A stretch of DNA of 64,000 nucleotides. Origin: Taiwanofungus camphoratus (lineage: Eukaryota > Basidiomycota > Agaricomycetes > Polyporales > Taiwanofungaceae). Below, piece after piece: positions 12,512 to 23,461 of this stretch. The notes below the pieces were generated by a model that saw nothing but the letters and a program-made list of their open reading frames with translations, was not told the DNA's origin and made no database searches. The DNA lies in assembly GCA_003999685.1 (NCBI GenBank), contig CP021222.1, positions 186,001-250,000 on the forward strand. Direction: 5' to 3'. The translations under genes and the position numbers were made by a program. Positions within the stretch are counted from its first letter, which is position 1; each line of letters begins with the position of its first letter.

Positions 12512-12946
12512 TGAGGAATAAAGGACCGAACGAGTCCTGGTCTAAGCAACTAGACTCGAGACGAAACTTGACTTCTGCTAGTCAGTCCTGACTCGATATT
12601 GAGTCAGTTCTTACTTTAGGCCATAGCTTCATACTGATACAGCAACTTACAGCGCGTCTCAATTATAAGTAGATCTAGAAGAGACCATGTGCCTGACAGG
12701 CACAAGCAAGCTAAGCCTACTGTACCAGCATCGGGTCGTGCGCTACTTATAAGACACGCTCCGATTGGGCCTTAGCCTCAGAACTTTGATATCGATGTTT
12801 GCACCCAGTTCCAACATTCAAGTACACAATTCAATTCCGGAGGTAAGAGTAAGTTGAGATATCAAGTCCGTAAATTGACATGCCGTGATACAAAATCGTC
12901 AAATTCAATCTGGTGCACATTGTTTCCAAAGCAAAATGTCTAGCGT

Positions 12947-15018
12947 CTACACGCCGGCTAGAGATGAAAGCGCGGCAAAGTTAGGGGTACCAAGGCCGGT
13001 GACCTGTGCAGCTCATTAGTCAGCGAAGTACGCACACAGGAACGCGGGAAGAAGGCTCACGGGATCCCAACCGCCGGTCGCATTGAAACCATTCGTCGAG
13101 CATCCTGGGTTGTCACCAGACGTGATGTCGTTCAAAGCCGACGGGTTCGAGTACAAGAGGGGGTTCAGGAACCCGAGAGTCGACTTGCCCGCGGCGATGA
13201 GCTTGTCGTTGATCAAAGCGATCACGCTGGCGAAGGTGGGGCTGGCGCAGCTGGTGCCATCCAAGAGCCAGAATTCCGCATCTTCGGCCACGATGAAACT
13301 GACACCCTGCGCGGAGACGTCGGGGAAACCGCGGCCAGAGGAGTTGTACAGTCCGGAGTTCGTGCTGCCGAGATTGGACAGGAAGGAAGAGACTGCGGAC
13401 GACTGGTAGTCGGGGACACCCCAATAGTTGGAGAAGCCGCCAGATGAGAAGTCTGCGGCCGTCTCCGGGCCAGATCCCTGAGTTGCACCAACAGAGGTCA
13501 AGCTAAGCAGATACATAGGTTTTAATTAGGAGCAGTAACAGTGAAACTGGGGGGGATCTTACTAGGGGCAGCCGGAGGGGAAGGTCGGAACGAAGTTGGT
13601 ACAGCTACTGCTTTGCGAACCTGACACACCGCCATCTCCGGATGCGAATAACACAGAGACACCACGAGCTCCGAGTTGAGCATATGCATTGCACAAAGAG
13701 CTATATGCGTATGGTTGCTCAGCTCGAATGTGTCGGTAGAATTGGTTAAATTGTCCACCCACAAGGCCAAATTAGTAGAAATCTCATTTTCGTTCGAGCC
13801 ATAGCTGGTCGTTATTACCTGAGGGGGACTGTCTTCGTTGAGGAAGTAGTTGGCAGTGTCCAAAAAGCCGAAGAGACCATCAGAACTGTCGTCTCCAACC
13901 GAGAGGAAGACAACCGGCACGCCAGTTGCGATTCCCACAGTATATTGAGTATCGAGGTTCTATAAAAGGATTAAGAAATCCACGTCATGATTACACAAGG
14001 TGGAACGTACAGCTTCATAACCCGCATCTGCTTGGTTCTGGTCGTTTGAGCCGCCATCCAATTCTGATACAGTGAAAGTCGTCGAGGAAGATATGTCAGT
14101 CCGGTAATTCTCCAGGAACAGCTGTCCTCGGCGAGTCAGGGCAAATCGTGACCTTAATCACAGCAAACATACAGCTAGATCTGCCTGGTTTGCGTACTCC
14201 TCGTCGTATCCAGTGACCCCGATCGCGTTGGAAGACTGTGTCGCAGGGGTCGACGGAATACCGTACAGCGACTGCAAGGTTGAAGGGTCAACATCACTGG
14301 AGGACTGGCGCTTCGAACCCTTGGGCGGGACCGTTAGTTTGGAAACCTTTACGGGAAGCTTCGAAGACCCCGAGGTAAACCTTGATAAAGTTCAGCGTAA
14401 ACATGTACAACCCAAAAGATGCCCGCGTACATACGTGGTAGTCGGGTGCACCAGGTCAACATAGCCTTGTAGAGTCGAGGGAATGGAGTATGAAAGGGTC
14501 CGAATCATCTGCGCTCCGCTTGCGTCGTGGGTGTAAACAGCGAAGTCGGCATCAAGCATGTCGTTGGCTTGACTGACCGGGACCGAGAACGAGAGCCAGT
14601 CGCCGGCAGGCGAAATAGTGGACGCGTTGATGTTGTTCTCGTTGAGCCAGCTGTTCACAGCGGTAACGGTCTCGGGCTTTGGGGCCACATACTGGTTCAC
14701 CTAAGAACACACGGAAGGTGAGCCCGATATGACAGTACATCAATCAGCGATCAATTTCACCTCGTCCTTGGAGAGATGGTGGCCATAGGTGGGGCTGGAA
14801 GGGGTGCTGACATCGTACAGCGCTTTGATCAGTCCATCAGGGTCGTTCTGCGCGAGAGCGATGCGTAGATTGAGCACAGTGTCAGGCGAGGCTGGCGCCG
14901 TGAGCGTGTAGCCCTGGGGAGCCGCGTCTCTACGCTCGTGAACGTGCAGGCTACGAGAAACGGGCTTGCCCAAAGCAAGCGTGAACAGCGAAGCGATGAG
15001 GAAGCCGGTGCGAACCAT
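12947..15018 (-). CDS. Sedolisin-family (S53) serine protease 2, secreted
   Basis: Eight exons (15018-14761, 14700-14435, 14380-14173, 14121-14011, 13959-13763, 13700-13563, 13502-13061, 13003-12947) join in phase to 558 residues. A signal peptide (MVRTGFLIASLFTLALG) and a pro-kumamolisin domain with HLSKDE lead into the peptidase domain. Glu280 and Asp284 (in YEANLDTQ), the oxyanion Asp (in ASGDGG) and the Ser of DGTSCASP are all in place. Five of its exon borders match those of sedolisin 1, so the two are paralogues. They differ most in the linker between prodomain and catalytic core, which is shorter and richer in Lys and Ser here, and this gene has one extra intron there (14379-14434 side). 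Likely role: extracellular acid proteolysis. Confidence 0.93.
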
Positions 15019-15085
15019 GCTGGTGTGACTGGAGGTGCTGCAAAGGCCACAAACGCCCTGAAGATCGGGTGCTTCTAGCGCAGGA

Positions 15086-15095
15086 CATTATATAG
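15086..15095 (-). promoter_or_regulatory. TATA-like box of sedolisin 2
   Basis: On the minus strand CTATATAATG lies about 70-75 bp upstream of the ATG at 15018, similar in spacing to the box of sedolisin 1. Confidence 0.5.
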
Positions 15096-15099
15096 GCGT

Positions 15100-17201
15100 C
15101 GTCACCTAGGAAGCCACGCGAAAGGAGCACAAGGTTCATGATAAGAAGGGAAGGGCCGAAAGAGAGACGCGAAACATGGCAAGAGATGGCCGTCTCAGCA
15201 AGAACGGCTATTGCAAGAAGGCGGGGGGACATGTGCTTTCGAGTAACGATGGTTGTGATGGAATAACCCAATGCGGAAAGTAGGAAAGCCAAACGGAATC
15301 TAGATATCTCGTGTATGCGGCGTTGACAGATCTTTTGGAGCGCCCAGCACCGACCGGCGACGACGGGTGATAGACAGGTGCAGTGTCCATGCGGTCGTAA
15401 CATATGGGTCGGATGTACGCATACTTGCTTTGCGTCACGAATATCTTGGCAAGAGCAAGTCATTCTCTTGTAATTAGAACCTGCTGATGCGGACAGTCAG
15501 CAGAGGTCAGCGGACGGATTTACTTGATAACGCTAACGAGTTCAGCATATGATGGTGCGTGCGTGTCAAGACTCACCTCCCAAGAACTTCAATTCCAACA
15601 AACCTCCTACAATAAGGATCACCTCGATTTCTACTAGCATTGGTCATGGCCGAGCATAGCCACAGGACAAGCATAGCGTTGACAGTTGGCAGGTATCAGA
15701 CGTACTGGGAGGCTCTGCAGAGCGTATTGCCATTGCAGCAGCTCATCACGCATTCGTTGCTGAAACCCGCTGCCGCACCCTATACTTAGCTCCATACAAT
15801 CCTTACTCGGTGGTGCCTAGATACTTACGGCAGCGCTAAACCACTTAGTCTCGCAGAGGAATGCGGCAATGAATGAGTCGGAAGTCTTGTATAAGAAGGT
15901 TTGAGAACAACGATATACAAGGTCTTAGTGAATCATTGGATGCGGGTTTATTTGCCAGCGTCCGGCGGATCTCAGAAGGCCTGTAGCAGTACTAGGCTAG
16001 GGGTCGGTACCGATCAGTACTCTCTACAATGCTGTAGTACTCTAGCACGTTGTTTCGTCACTTCACTTCCTGGCCTGAGAATTTGAGACGTTTGGTATAG
16101 TACTCAAAGACGCTTCCTTGTGAGGTCCGAGTTCCATATGGCATTTAACAAAAGCCGCACAGTAGCACACGCATATTGAACGTTCTGGACGCCCACGGCA
16201 GCTGCCTCTCGATGACAGAAAATGCAACCCCATTTGGGCACAGGTTCGCAAGGCCTTACGGCAGCGGACAGTCTTTGACAATGTATTCGGGCACATACCT
16301 AGTTTGCAGATGTGTAAGGGCCACTGACCGAGTCTACCGATGTGTATGACTTGCCTGATCTCTTCTGATTACATCTGCTGCACATGGATTCAAGATTTCT
16401 CTGCGGGCCTTTACAGGCCTTTACTCACGTCGACCGCATTACACAGCTTCAATGACAACCTCTGGAATGAGATGATCTCGGACTATATACCCAGTAATGG
16501 CAGTTCAGAATCTGGGCATACCCTTTTATTCTCTGTCGGCAGAAGTCCGCGCGAGACACATGTCGTTCATCCAATTTCCGCCAGGGCTTCGCTTGCAAAC
16601 CACCGAATCCTCGTGTCGAGATGAATCATAAACGGCCATATTAGCCCGTCTCTCCTGCGTTCGATGTGCGACGAGAGTCTTGGAATCGGAGAATGCGACT
16701 GCGAGTATTGATGGAAGTGTTGCCCCGACGAACGAGACAGCCAACGCTGAACTTTGGTCGAGGCCGAGTATGTCCATCGGTCACATGGCGAGCGTCACTA
16801 GCTTGCTTTCTATTCTGACTACTTACTATTTATGCCTTACCAAGGAGTCGGCATGATATCCGACTCAACGTGCTTATATTTTTGGTAATTTCACACTTAC
16901 ATAGGTTTTCACAACCTGCTTTCACCTCGAGCTTGAATGAAGACAAACAAATCAGCGGTTGAAGTATCCCTTTATTTTGAGCATTTTCAGCCCGTTGTCA
17001 CGCATCCTAGGCGGATTTCGCACTGTTGCAGCGATCCCTCAAGCCGGCACGCGTGACAGCAGTGTTACTTTTACGTTATACCGACTTCTGAGGGGTGCCG
17101 ACTCCTTGGTAAAGCATAGTAAGTATAGCTACATGGCTTGTGACTATAATGCTGCCTCTTCAGGAAGGCTTATTGATAGAACCCATCTAACGACACATTG
17201 C
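15100..17201. other. Intergenic region, no recognised gene
   Basis: About 2.1 kb upstream of sedolisin 2 and outside the duplicated AKR block. Open frames are short (under 170 codons), overlap each other and match no family I know. It should contain the sedolisin 2 promoter. No repeat shared with the rest of the window was seen. Confidence 0.4.
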
Positions 17202-17246
17202 CTCGACTCAGCGCGAGAAGGACCACAATGCAGGACACAGGAACAT

Positions 17247-17256
17247 CGGAGCTCCG
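17247..17256. promoter_or_regulatory. CGG-N4-CCG palindrome upstream of AKR-A
   Basis: CGGAGCTCCG is a perfect palindrome about 155 bp upstream of the AKR-A ATG, kept in the AKR-D copy. Paired CGG triplets are the usual target of Zn(II)2Cys6 regulators. A 10-bp palindrome can arise by chance, so this is a weak call. Confidence 0.25.
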
Positions 17257-17411
17257 TATCAGGTCAGACATGGTACGTGAGTTGCACTGTCAGGCACCCG
17301 GACCGTTACTAGCATCGAAGACTGCGTAGGATATATAATCAGCGTTGGTGTAGCCTCGACGTTTTCGCAGATTGCTCGCCTTCACACCCAGCAAATCAAG
17401 GTGTCACCGCC

Positions 17412-19346
17412 ATGTCCGTGGAGAAGAAGTCAATGCCTTACGGTGAGCTACAATTCCGATACCGGCGTACCGCTGTATCAGCGAAACGGCATCGAACAAT
17501 TCCGGGCTGATGGTGTGCCTGGCGCCAGTCCGTCTGGGCAATTCCGGTCTGAAGGTGTCCAAAATCATCCTGGGTACGATGCAGTATGGGAGTCCTGGAT
17601 GGCAAGAATGGGTGATCAGCGATCAAGATGAGGTGGTGAAGCACATCAAATTCGCGTGAGTCCAAGTCTTGAGGTGGCTTTTCTGATGTGTCTCTTATGA
17701 TTGATGGAATTCCATATTACAGGTATGACAATGGAATACAGACCTTTGACACTGCCAATGTGAGTATTAGTGTTCTGTCGTGGCTGACAGCTGTCTTGAT
17801 CTCGACTTGAAGATGTATTCGAACGGTTTATCCGAGGTGATGCTGGGGAATGCGATTAAGAAATTGAATCTCCCTCGAGAGGAAATTGTCGTGATGACCA
17901 AGGTACGTCTGACATACCCATCGCACAGAAGCATCCTTCTTGACACATCGTTATTAGCTGTACTTCACTCTAGCCCCAAAATATGACATGAACTTGACGA
18001 AGATGGGTGTGAATGCCGATGAGGTCGGCCTTGTCAATCAACACGGTCTCAGTCGCAAGGTGAGGTGCTCTGCAAGTGTATTCGCATTTGCGCTTAGGTA
18101 TGGTCGTCCGTGTAGCACATCTTCGATTCTGTCAAGGCCAGCTTGAAGCGCCTCCAACTCGATCATATTGATCTCCTCCAGTGTAAGTAATGGCCTGTCG
18201 TCCACCAAAGATCTGAGCATGACGTTCATATGGTGTATGCCACAAACCTAGGTCATCGCTTTGACTGTGAGACTCCAATTGAAGAGACCGTGAGTGTGGC
18301 GAATCGATCTGTCCGTATGCCAGTGACAAATATGAGTTTTTCTCAGATGCAAGCCCTTCATGATGTTGTCAAGGCCGGATACGTCCGTTACATCGGCATG
18401 AGTTCCTGCTATGCATACCAGTGTAAGTCCTTGCGAAGTTCCTCCGTTACTCTGCTGACTCATGTGCGGACGCTGCGATAGTCCATGCTATGCAGAGTGA
18501 GCCCCGCCATATCCCTGGTGTCGATTTGAGATACTGATACATGCATACGTGTATTTAGATTACGCGATCAACAACAATTTGACGCCATTCGTCTCCATGC
18601 AAAATCACCACAGCCTCGTCTACCGCGAGGAGGAGCGTGAAATGTTTCCGACGCTCAAGGCGAGGCTTCTCAAATATATCTCCATTTGCTCAGCTGTCAT
18701 AACAACTGTTCGTCTTGGCAGATGTTTGGGGTAGGCGCGATTCCATGGTCACCTTTGGCCCGTGGTGTCCTTGCGCGTCCGTTAGGAGAGCAGACAAAGC
18801 GGGGGCAGACCGATCAGTAAGGCTCATTCTGCGGTGACGGCATCCAGGAGGCTGACTCTACACGAGGTTCGTCGGCCATTACAAAGACAGCGTCGGCACG
18901 CCGGAGATCGTGAAGCGGTATGCGGCGTTTTACTGCATCCTTGTGGTTGTACAGCCGATTGACATCTTCCGCAGCGTCGAAGAGATCGCGAAGAAGAGGG
19001 GCATCAGCATGGCGCAAGTCTCGATCGCCTGGAGCCTGTCCAAGGAGGGTGCGTATTAGGGTCTTGTGACTCGGCAGGCTCATCTGGAAGCTCCTCTCTG
19101 ACCACAGGCGTAACTGCACCAATTGTCGGCACGACGAGCCTGGATAACCTGAAGGACATCATTGGTAAGTGCCGCATTCGTATGGCTTGGCGGCTGCGTC
19201 ATTGCCATGGTGCCGGTGCAGGAGGCGGAGAGTGACTTGTACTGACATGACTCCTGATAGGCGCTGTCAACGTCACACTCACTGCAGACGAAATCAAGTA
19301 TCTCGAGGAGCCCTACCGTCCGTTGGCCATTGATGGCCATTCTTAG
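17412..19346 (+). CDS. Aldo-keto reductase AKR-A (YPL088W/aryl-alcohol dehydrogenase-like)
   Basis: Fifteen exons join in phase to 348 residues: 17412-17442, 17529-17655, 17723-17759, 17813-17902, 17958-18059, 18116-18182, 18252-18289, 18347-18422, 18482-18496, 18559-18659, 18722-18816, 18867-18917, 18975-19048, 19108-19164, 19261-19346. The protein follows yeast YPL088W and versiconal-type reductases. It opens with [16 protein letters not shown] and has the catalytic tetrad Asp62 (FDTAN), Tyr67 (MYSNG), Lys95 (VMTK) and His153 (CHRFD). Near the end GISMAQVSIAW and [11 protein letters not shown] form the NADPH-binding part. Such enzymes reduce aromatic or aliphatic aldehydes and ketones with NADPH in the cytosol. 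Exon 10 ends in a GC donor. Compared with AKR-B and AKR-C it has one extra intron, splitting their exon 13. The substrate is unknown; aryl aldehydes from lignin are a reasonable inference only. Confidence 0.93.
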
Positions 19347-20113
19347 AATGATGGAGATAAAACGCCGGCGTGTGTACGATACGGAGGTGCGCCTACACAC
19401 ATGGATTTTATTGACAAGAGCTCACGTTGCTTCGCAGCGTATGTGACATGATCAGAATCTCCATGAAGACAGGGGGAAACATGTATTTGTCAAGTCATAT
19501 GAAAGATGTATTATATCGTTTTATCGCGATCTACTAATTTTGTTAAGGCGATGGCGAGTGAAGTGTGTGCCACGCGACATTGGCTCAGTAAAGCTAGGCA
19601 TCCGCCTGCGGATGCCTGCTCAATGTGATGTGGTCTGTGTCTTCGCGGGTTCCGAGTTCAGTGATGATGACAGTCTTAAGCCCTGAATTTTGGTTTAAAT
19701 GTTTGTTGACGGCTCAGTACTCTCAACGTGACAACGTGGCCTTTGGACTGCGTCTTAGCTGCATCTTACGCACCCGTGAATGGAGCATTCAAACAACCAG
19801 TTCTTAGCAGGATGGTATCTTGAACATAGTCACCTGTACATGACTATTTACAGTTTGAAGCTTCCCATAAGGTTCTGAGATTTACTGCGATTGGAAATAA
19901 TTCATATTCGCTTTCTGCTTCGTGAAAGAATCCTACCGGCACTTGATGATGATACTGATCGTGTTCATGTGGGCATTAGGCGGAGATCCGCAATGATGTG
20001 CAACATATGCACTAATGGTACCTATGGAGGCCAACTGGACTCCCCATCCCTCGCCCTTTGCATCCACTTGTCCTTCCCTGTGTATATGTTCTTCTGCTAC
20101 TTCTAAGGTAGGT

Positions 20114-20641
20114 CTCATCCAGATTCTAATACATCACGTGATTCACCGTGACAGAAAGAGTGACATTTGGCAGGGAATGACACGAAAAAGTTACAGCAAC
20201 GTGCATAATTATCCAGAAAAGCAACTTTTTTTTTGCATAGCCAAAATAGAACCCCAATATGAGTTTTCATTCTGAGTATGAATCTGTCACAGTCAAATAT
20301 GTGTAAATTGTTGTCTTGACCATGCCTTTGACTACAAATTGCAATATCTCTTGAGTGGTGATACAACCTAGAGAGTTCTGTTGGTGACCCTAGAGAGTAG
20401 TCCAATGTTGAAAATGGGGGAATTGTTTCTGTTCAATGGACTCCATTGTGGACATTTCTAATGATTCCTCAGTTTCTTCACTGCTCCAGTAGTCTGCTGG
20501 TAAGACCAGGTATGTATGGCTGAGTTTCCTCTAATGAGAAGTCATTTATGTTCAGCAGCTGGTATGATTTATGTTCCCTGCCTTCAGTGCAATCAGTGGG
20601 CCTGGGCTGGGTGTTTGCCTTTCCAGAGTCTATGCTCTCAA
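20114..20641. repeat. Repeat-derived DNA with an LTR-family-B-like fragment
   Basis: AT-rich non-coding DNA. At about 20361 it contains TGATACAACCTAGAGAG followed by a CCTAGAGAGTAG echo, which resembles the first 60 bp of the LTR-like family B described at 45253. No gene is visible. Confidence 0.4.
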
Positions 20642-20852
20642 TGATACAATTTCTTTTCTCTCTTATCTTATCAGTCGGACCTTGGATTGGACCCATGACC
20701 TTTTGCTTATTGGGTGGGCCTCAGGTAGGTCCAGCTTCCTTGCACAGTCCATTGACTCATAACTGCTTACTGTATGGGCCCCGCTTACTCATAGACACTG
20801 ACTCATATTGGGCTCCACACATTCTGTCTTACACATATGTATTGCTAATATG

Positions 20853-21036
20853 GTGATAAGACTGGGGAGTTCGAAGCCTTCAGTGGTTTATACCCACATC
20901 CATCTAACAAGTGTTAGGTTTGACTGGCACTATAGCTTAATGGTCTAAAGCATCAGAAGACCAGTTGAGAGGATGCACGTTCAAATCCTGCTAGTGTTGT
21001 CCTTTTCTTGGTTCAGCCATTGTCTGTGCTCATCAA
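20853..21036 (+). mobile_element. tRNA-derived SINE-like insertion
   Basis: The family-D copy at 52.1-52.2 kb lacks this segment: there the sequence runs from TTGCTAATACGG directly into CTGATAACTC, while here about 180 bp intervene. The segment holds a tRNA-like unit (20926-20998) with RNA polymerase III boxes. The flanks share short AATATGG and CAATGG ends that could be an eroded target duplication. A tRNA head plus an unrelated tail, present in one of two otherwise matching copies, fits a SINE. Deletion in the other copy is the alternative. Confidence 0.5.
20926..20998 (+). tRNA. tRNA-like unit (SINE head or tRNA relic)
   Basis: A 73-nt stretch has a plausible A box (TAGCTTAATGG) and B box (GTTCAAATCC) at the usual distance. 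The acceptor arm can pair (CACTA with TAGTG) and the D arm pairs GCTT with AAGC. The anticodon stem pairs poorly and the T stem is imperfect, so it is unlikely to be a working tRNA, and I cannot assign an anticodon. It is better read as the promoter head of a SINE. Confidence 0.45.
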
Positions 21037-21360
21037 TGGCCCCGATGACTTATATCATCCTAGTTACGCTTATTCATGCTGCTTCTTAGATCACATGCCA
21101 TGGTCCGTGCACAGAGTAGAATACATATATAAGACCCTGTACTTTGTAGGTCAGACCTTAAGTTCAATCTGGTTATCCGGATTCTAGCAATCCCATATTT
21201 GTATCTTGCGACCTCTCACTTTGTACCTGAGTACTTGCTTGATGTCTACATTGACTTCATGCTTTACAGACAACAGATTGTCTTTAAATCCTTGCTACTC
21301 TATCTCGTAGTCAGGCCCTCATAATCAAGGCTTCATGGTCATTGATACCAGCTTGTATTA

Positions 21361-22860
21361 GTACCACTCTGACTATTGACTGACCTGCCCTAGAGCAGTC
21401 CTCTGGTCTGTGTGCACAGCTGATACATATAGGCATGTATTTTGTCAAACCCTAAGTTCAATCTACTTACTATCATATTTGCATCTTGTATCTTCTCTTA
21501 CACCTGGATAATATAAAGCTTGACAAGCATCTAGCTTGGACTTTATGACACTTGGACAAGCATCATCCATAAGTCCTCACTCACTTCTATTGGAGTCAGG
21601 CCCTCACATGTGAGACAACCAAACATAAAATACCAATTTGTATCAACTTTTGTGTTTCAAAATCTTATTGTCTAAATATTTCCACACTTTAAGTATATAA
21701 AGGCTGAGAGCAGAGGGGGAAAAGAGAGAACATAGACCAGAGAGAGACCAGAACATCTTCTGCTCTAAAAGTACCAAGCTAGTCAGTCTATAGCCTAGTC
21801 TATTAGTACATACTGTTGTACTATCAATAAACCTCTGCTTTACTGTTAAAGGCCCAGTCAGTGTGCTGGTTAGTCTAAAGCTAAAAAGATCTTGACTTTC
21901 AGTAAGTCAGAGACCTTTAAAGAAAGGTCTTGACTTAGATTTCTACTCTCTTAAAAAAGCCTACTTCTCAGAATTCACTGAGAAATACCCGACTTGGAAC
22001 AAGTTTGATTATCTCAGCAGAAAGTTAACTTCTTTTGTAAAGACCTATCAGTATCTGAGGTCTATTTTATTATAGTCATGCTTTCGTTTATCAATGGTAT
22101 GGCCTATGTGGTGCTCTCTGACATTGCATATATAGATGGGTAATAGGAGCAGAGAGCATAAAGGTGGTTGCCCTGCTGCACAGACAGACTGGGGGGCTTA
22201 TGTATATTACTTGTCTTATGTTGTACTTATTGTTCTTATAAAGCTCTTATTGTCCTTGTAAAGTTCTTATTGTTCTTGAAAAGCTCTTATATAAGTCAAG
22301 CATGAACTTAAGATGGACCAGAAATATATACAACAAGACAGATAAGGAATTTAAGAAACATTCAAGCATCTAAGAAGCATTTCTTAGTTGTCTTATTTCC
22401 TCTTATATTCTTGCATAAGACTACTAAGACTAAATAAGATGCACCACTTTTTTGTGATAAAGACGTTCCCAGGATTTTCAGAACTTCAAGATAGTCATTA
22501 AGATAAGTTAAGTAGAATTCAGAGCAGACTTTGCATGGATAAGATGGCATGTTCTTAACTAAGACAAGAGCTTCTTAGATTTTTCTTTATCTTATTATAC
22601 ACTTAGCAGTCTTAATTAAGACCATCAAGTCAACTAAGTCAAAATTGAGTTTTCCTGATGCTACTGGTACTGGTAGTCCTCCAGCTGAAAGTAGACACAA
22701 TTCTGTGTGCAGAAGAAAACCTTGTATGCTTTTTGTTGAGCATTGTGGACATTTATTGAGGAAAGAGTGGCTTACTAAATATGGTACTTTGAAATAAGTC
22801 GGAAAAAGCCGAGCTGACAAGATGAAAGTGGCTTCTTCAGATGTGGGATTGATGACAATA
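21361..22860. repeat. Decayed repeat DNA with LTR-like signals
   Basis: Non-coding, AT-rich. A second partial family-D copy ends at TTGTATCA near 21645. At about 21690-21850 a TATATAAAGG box, a purine-rich tract and CAATAAACC in close order resemble the promoter and polyadenylation strip of an LTR. From 22200 to 22800 the sequence is rich in CTTATT/AAGAC motifs and shares a block around GAGTTTTCCTGATG with the foldback repeat at 40640-40830. No intact frame was seen. These are old retroelement fossils. Confidence 0.4.
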
Positions 22861-23229
22861 CTATGCCTAACCACGTATTCGGCACCCCCCCCAAGTCGGC
22901 AGTAACAGGGCTGTCACAGATCATGTGAGTGTACATTTCACAGGCAGCTAAAGCTCAGAGCAGGACAGGTAGACGGAGATGGTCGGACTTTGTCGTCAAC
23001 AGCGTACTCCGCTGGCGTGTATGATTCCAAGGCGTGACAGCACCTGCTGTTGCCCGAGAAAAAGGGACTCCTCAACCACTCCACCTTTTACCGTCGTTCA
23101 AGCTCGAAATGAGAGCAGGAATGTGAAAATATGTGTACATAAAAAGAGTGAAGAAAATTGAGTGTAGTGAATGCGAGAATCATGAGGGTGCCGACTTGGG
23201 GGGGGTGCCGAATACATGGTTAGGCATAG
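22861..23229. mobile_element. 369-bp MITE candidate
   Basis: Two inverted repeats of about 40 bp bound the segment: it begins CTATGCCTAACC and continues through a C8 tract to AAGTCGGCA. The right end (about 23188-23229) is the reverse complement with one or two differences. On both sides the dinucleotide TA lies directly outside (TA before CTATGCC, TA after GGCATAG), as for Tc1/mariner-type insertions, though a longer inverted repeat cannot be ruled out. There is no coding capacity. It is a non-autonomous DNA element. Confidence 0.6.
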
Positions 23230-23314
23230 TATCTTGTCGGACTGAAGTTCGGCTTCTAAGCGAGCGCGAGGCACGAGCGCGACCATAGAATATAGTCTAC
23301 GTACGGATTAGGCA

Positions 23315-23347
23315 GTGCGACGCGCTCTCTCTTATCCAGCGTCGCAC
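23315..23347. repeat. Perfect 9-bp hairpin upstream of the DIRS/Ngaro element
   Basis: GTGCGACGC and its exact reverse complement GCGTCGCAC are separated by a 15-nt loop. It sits between the MITE and the Gag-like region, where the left end of the retroelement should be. It could belong to the terminal structure of the element. Confidence 0.4.
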
Positions 23348-23461
23348 ACTGCAAAAACACTGCTCGACGACACAGTTCTCAGTCGACAGTGTCGCTTTGA
23401 ATTTCATAATTGATATAGAGTACCTTGAGACTAGTATCCTAGGCAGTAACACGTCAGAGCA

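Larger units (their letters stand above)
17202..20113 (+). repeat. Left arm of a 2.9-kb inverted duplication (AKR-A block)
   Basis: The whole segment, from about 210 bp before the AKR-A start to about 770 bp past its stop, recurs in reverse orientation at 37660-40568. Similarity begins abruptly at the CTCGACTCAG near 17202 and stops near the GGTAGGT at about 20110. The arms look very similar, with scattered substitutions. The 3' part, 19347-20113, holds no gene that I recognise. Confidence 0.88.
20642..21360 (+). repeat. Solo-LTR-like repeat, family D, copy 1
   Basis: This matches the repeat that surrounds the nest at 49271-52513. Both begin TGATACAATTTC and end near GCTTGTATTA. Internal landmarks shared by both copies include a TTGCTTCTTAGATC-type block and a TATATAAG box. 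Copy 1 is longer because it contains an extra segment of roughly 180 bp with a tRNA-like unit. No matching target duplication is visible at its ends, so age or rearrangement has removed it. It has no coding capacity. A second, 5'-shortened copy of the same sequence follows to about 21645. Confidence 0.6.

Noticed and set aside
15100-17201. A divergent partner gene for sedolisin 2
   Set aside because: No frame longer than about 170 codons with family-like sequence, and no exon chain I could justify.
18814-19122. A 102-codon minus-strand frame identical in the AKR-A and AKR-D blocks
   Set aside because: Antisense to AKR exons 12-14; identity is due to the inverted duplication.
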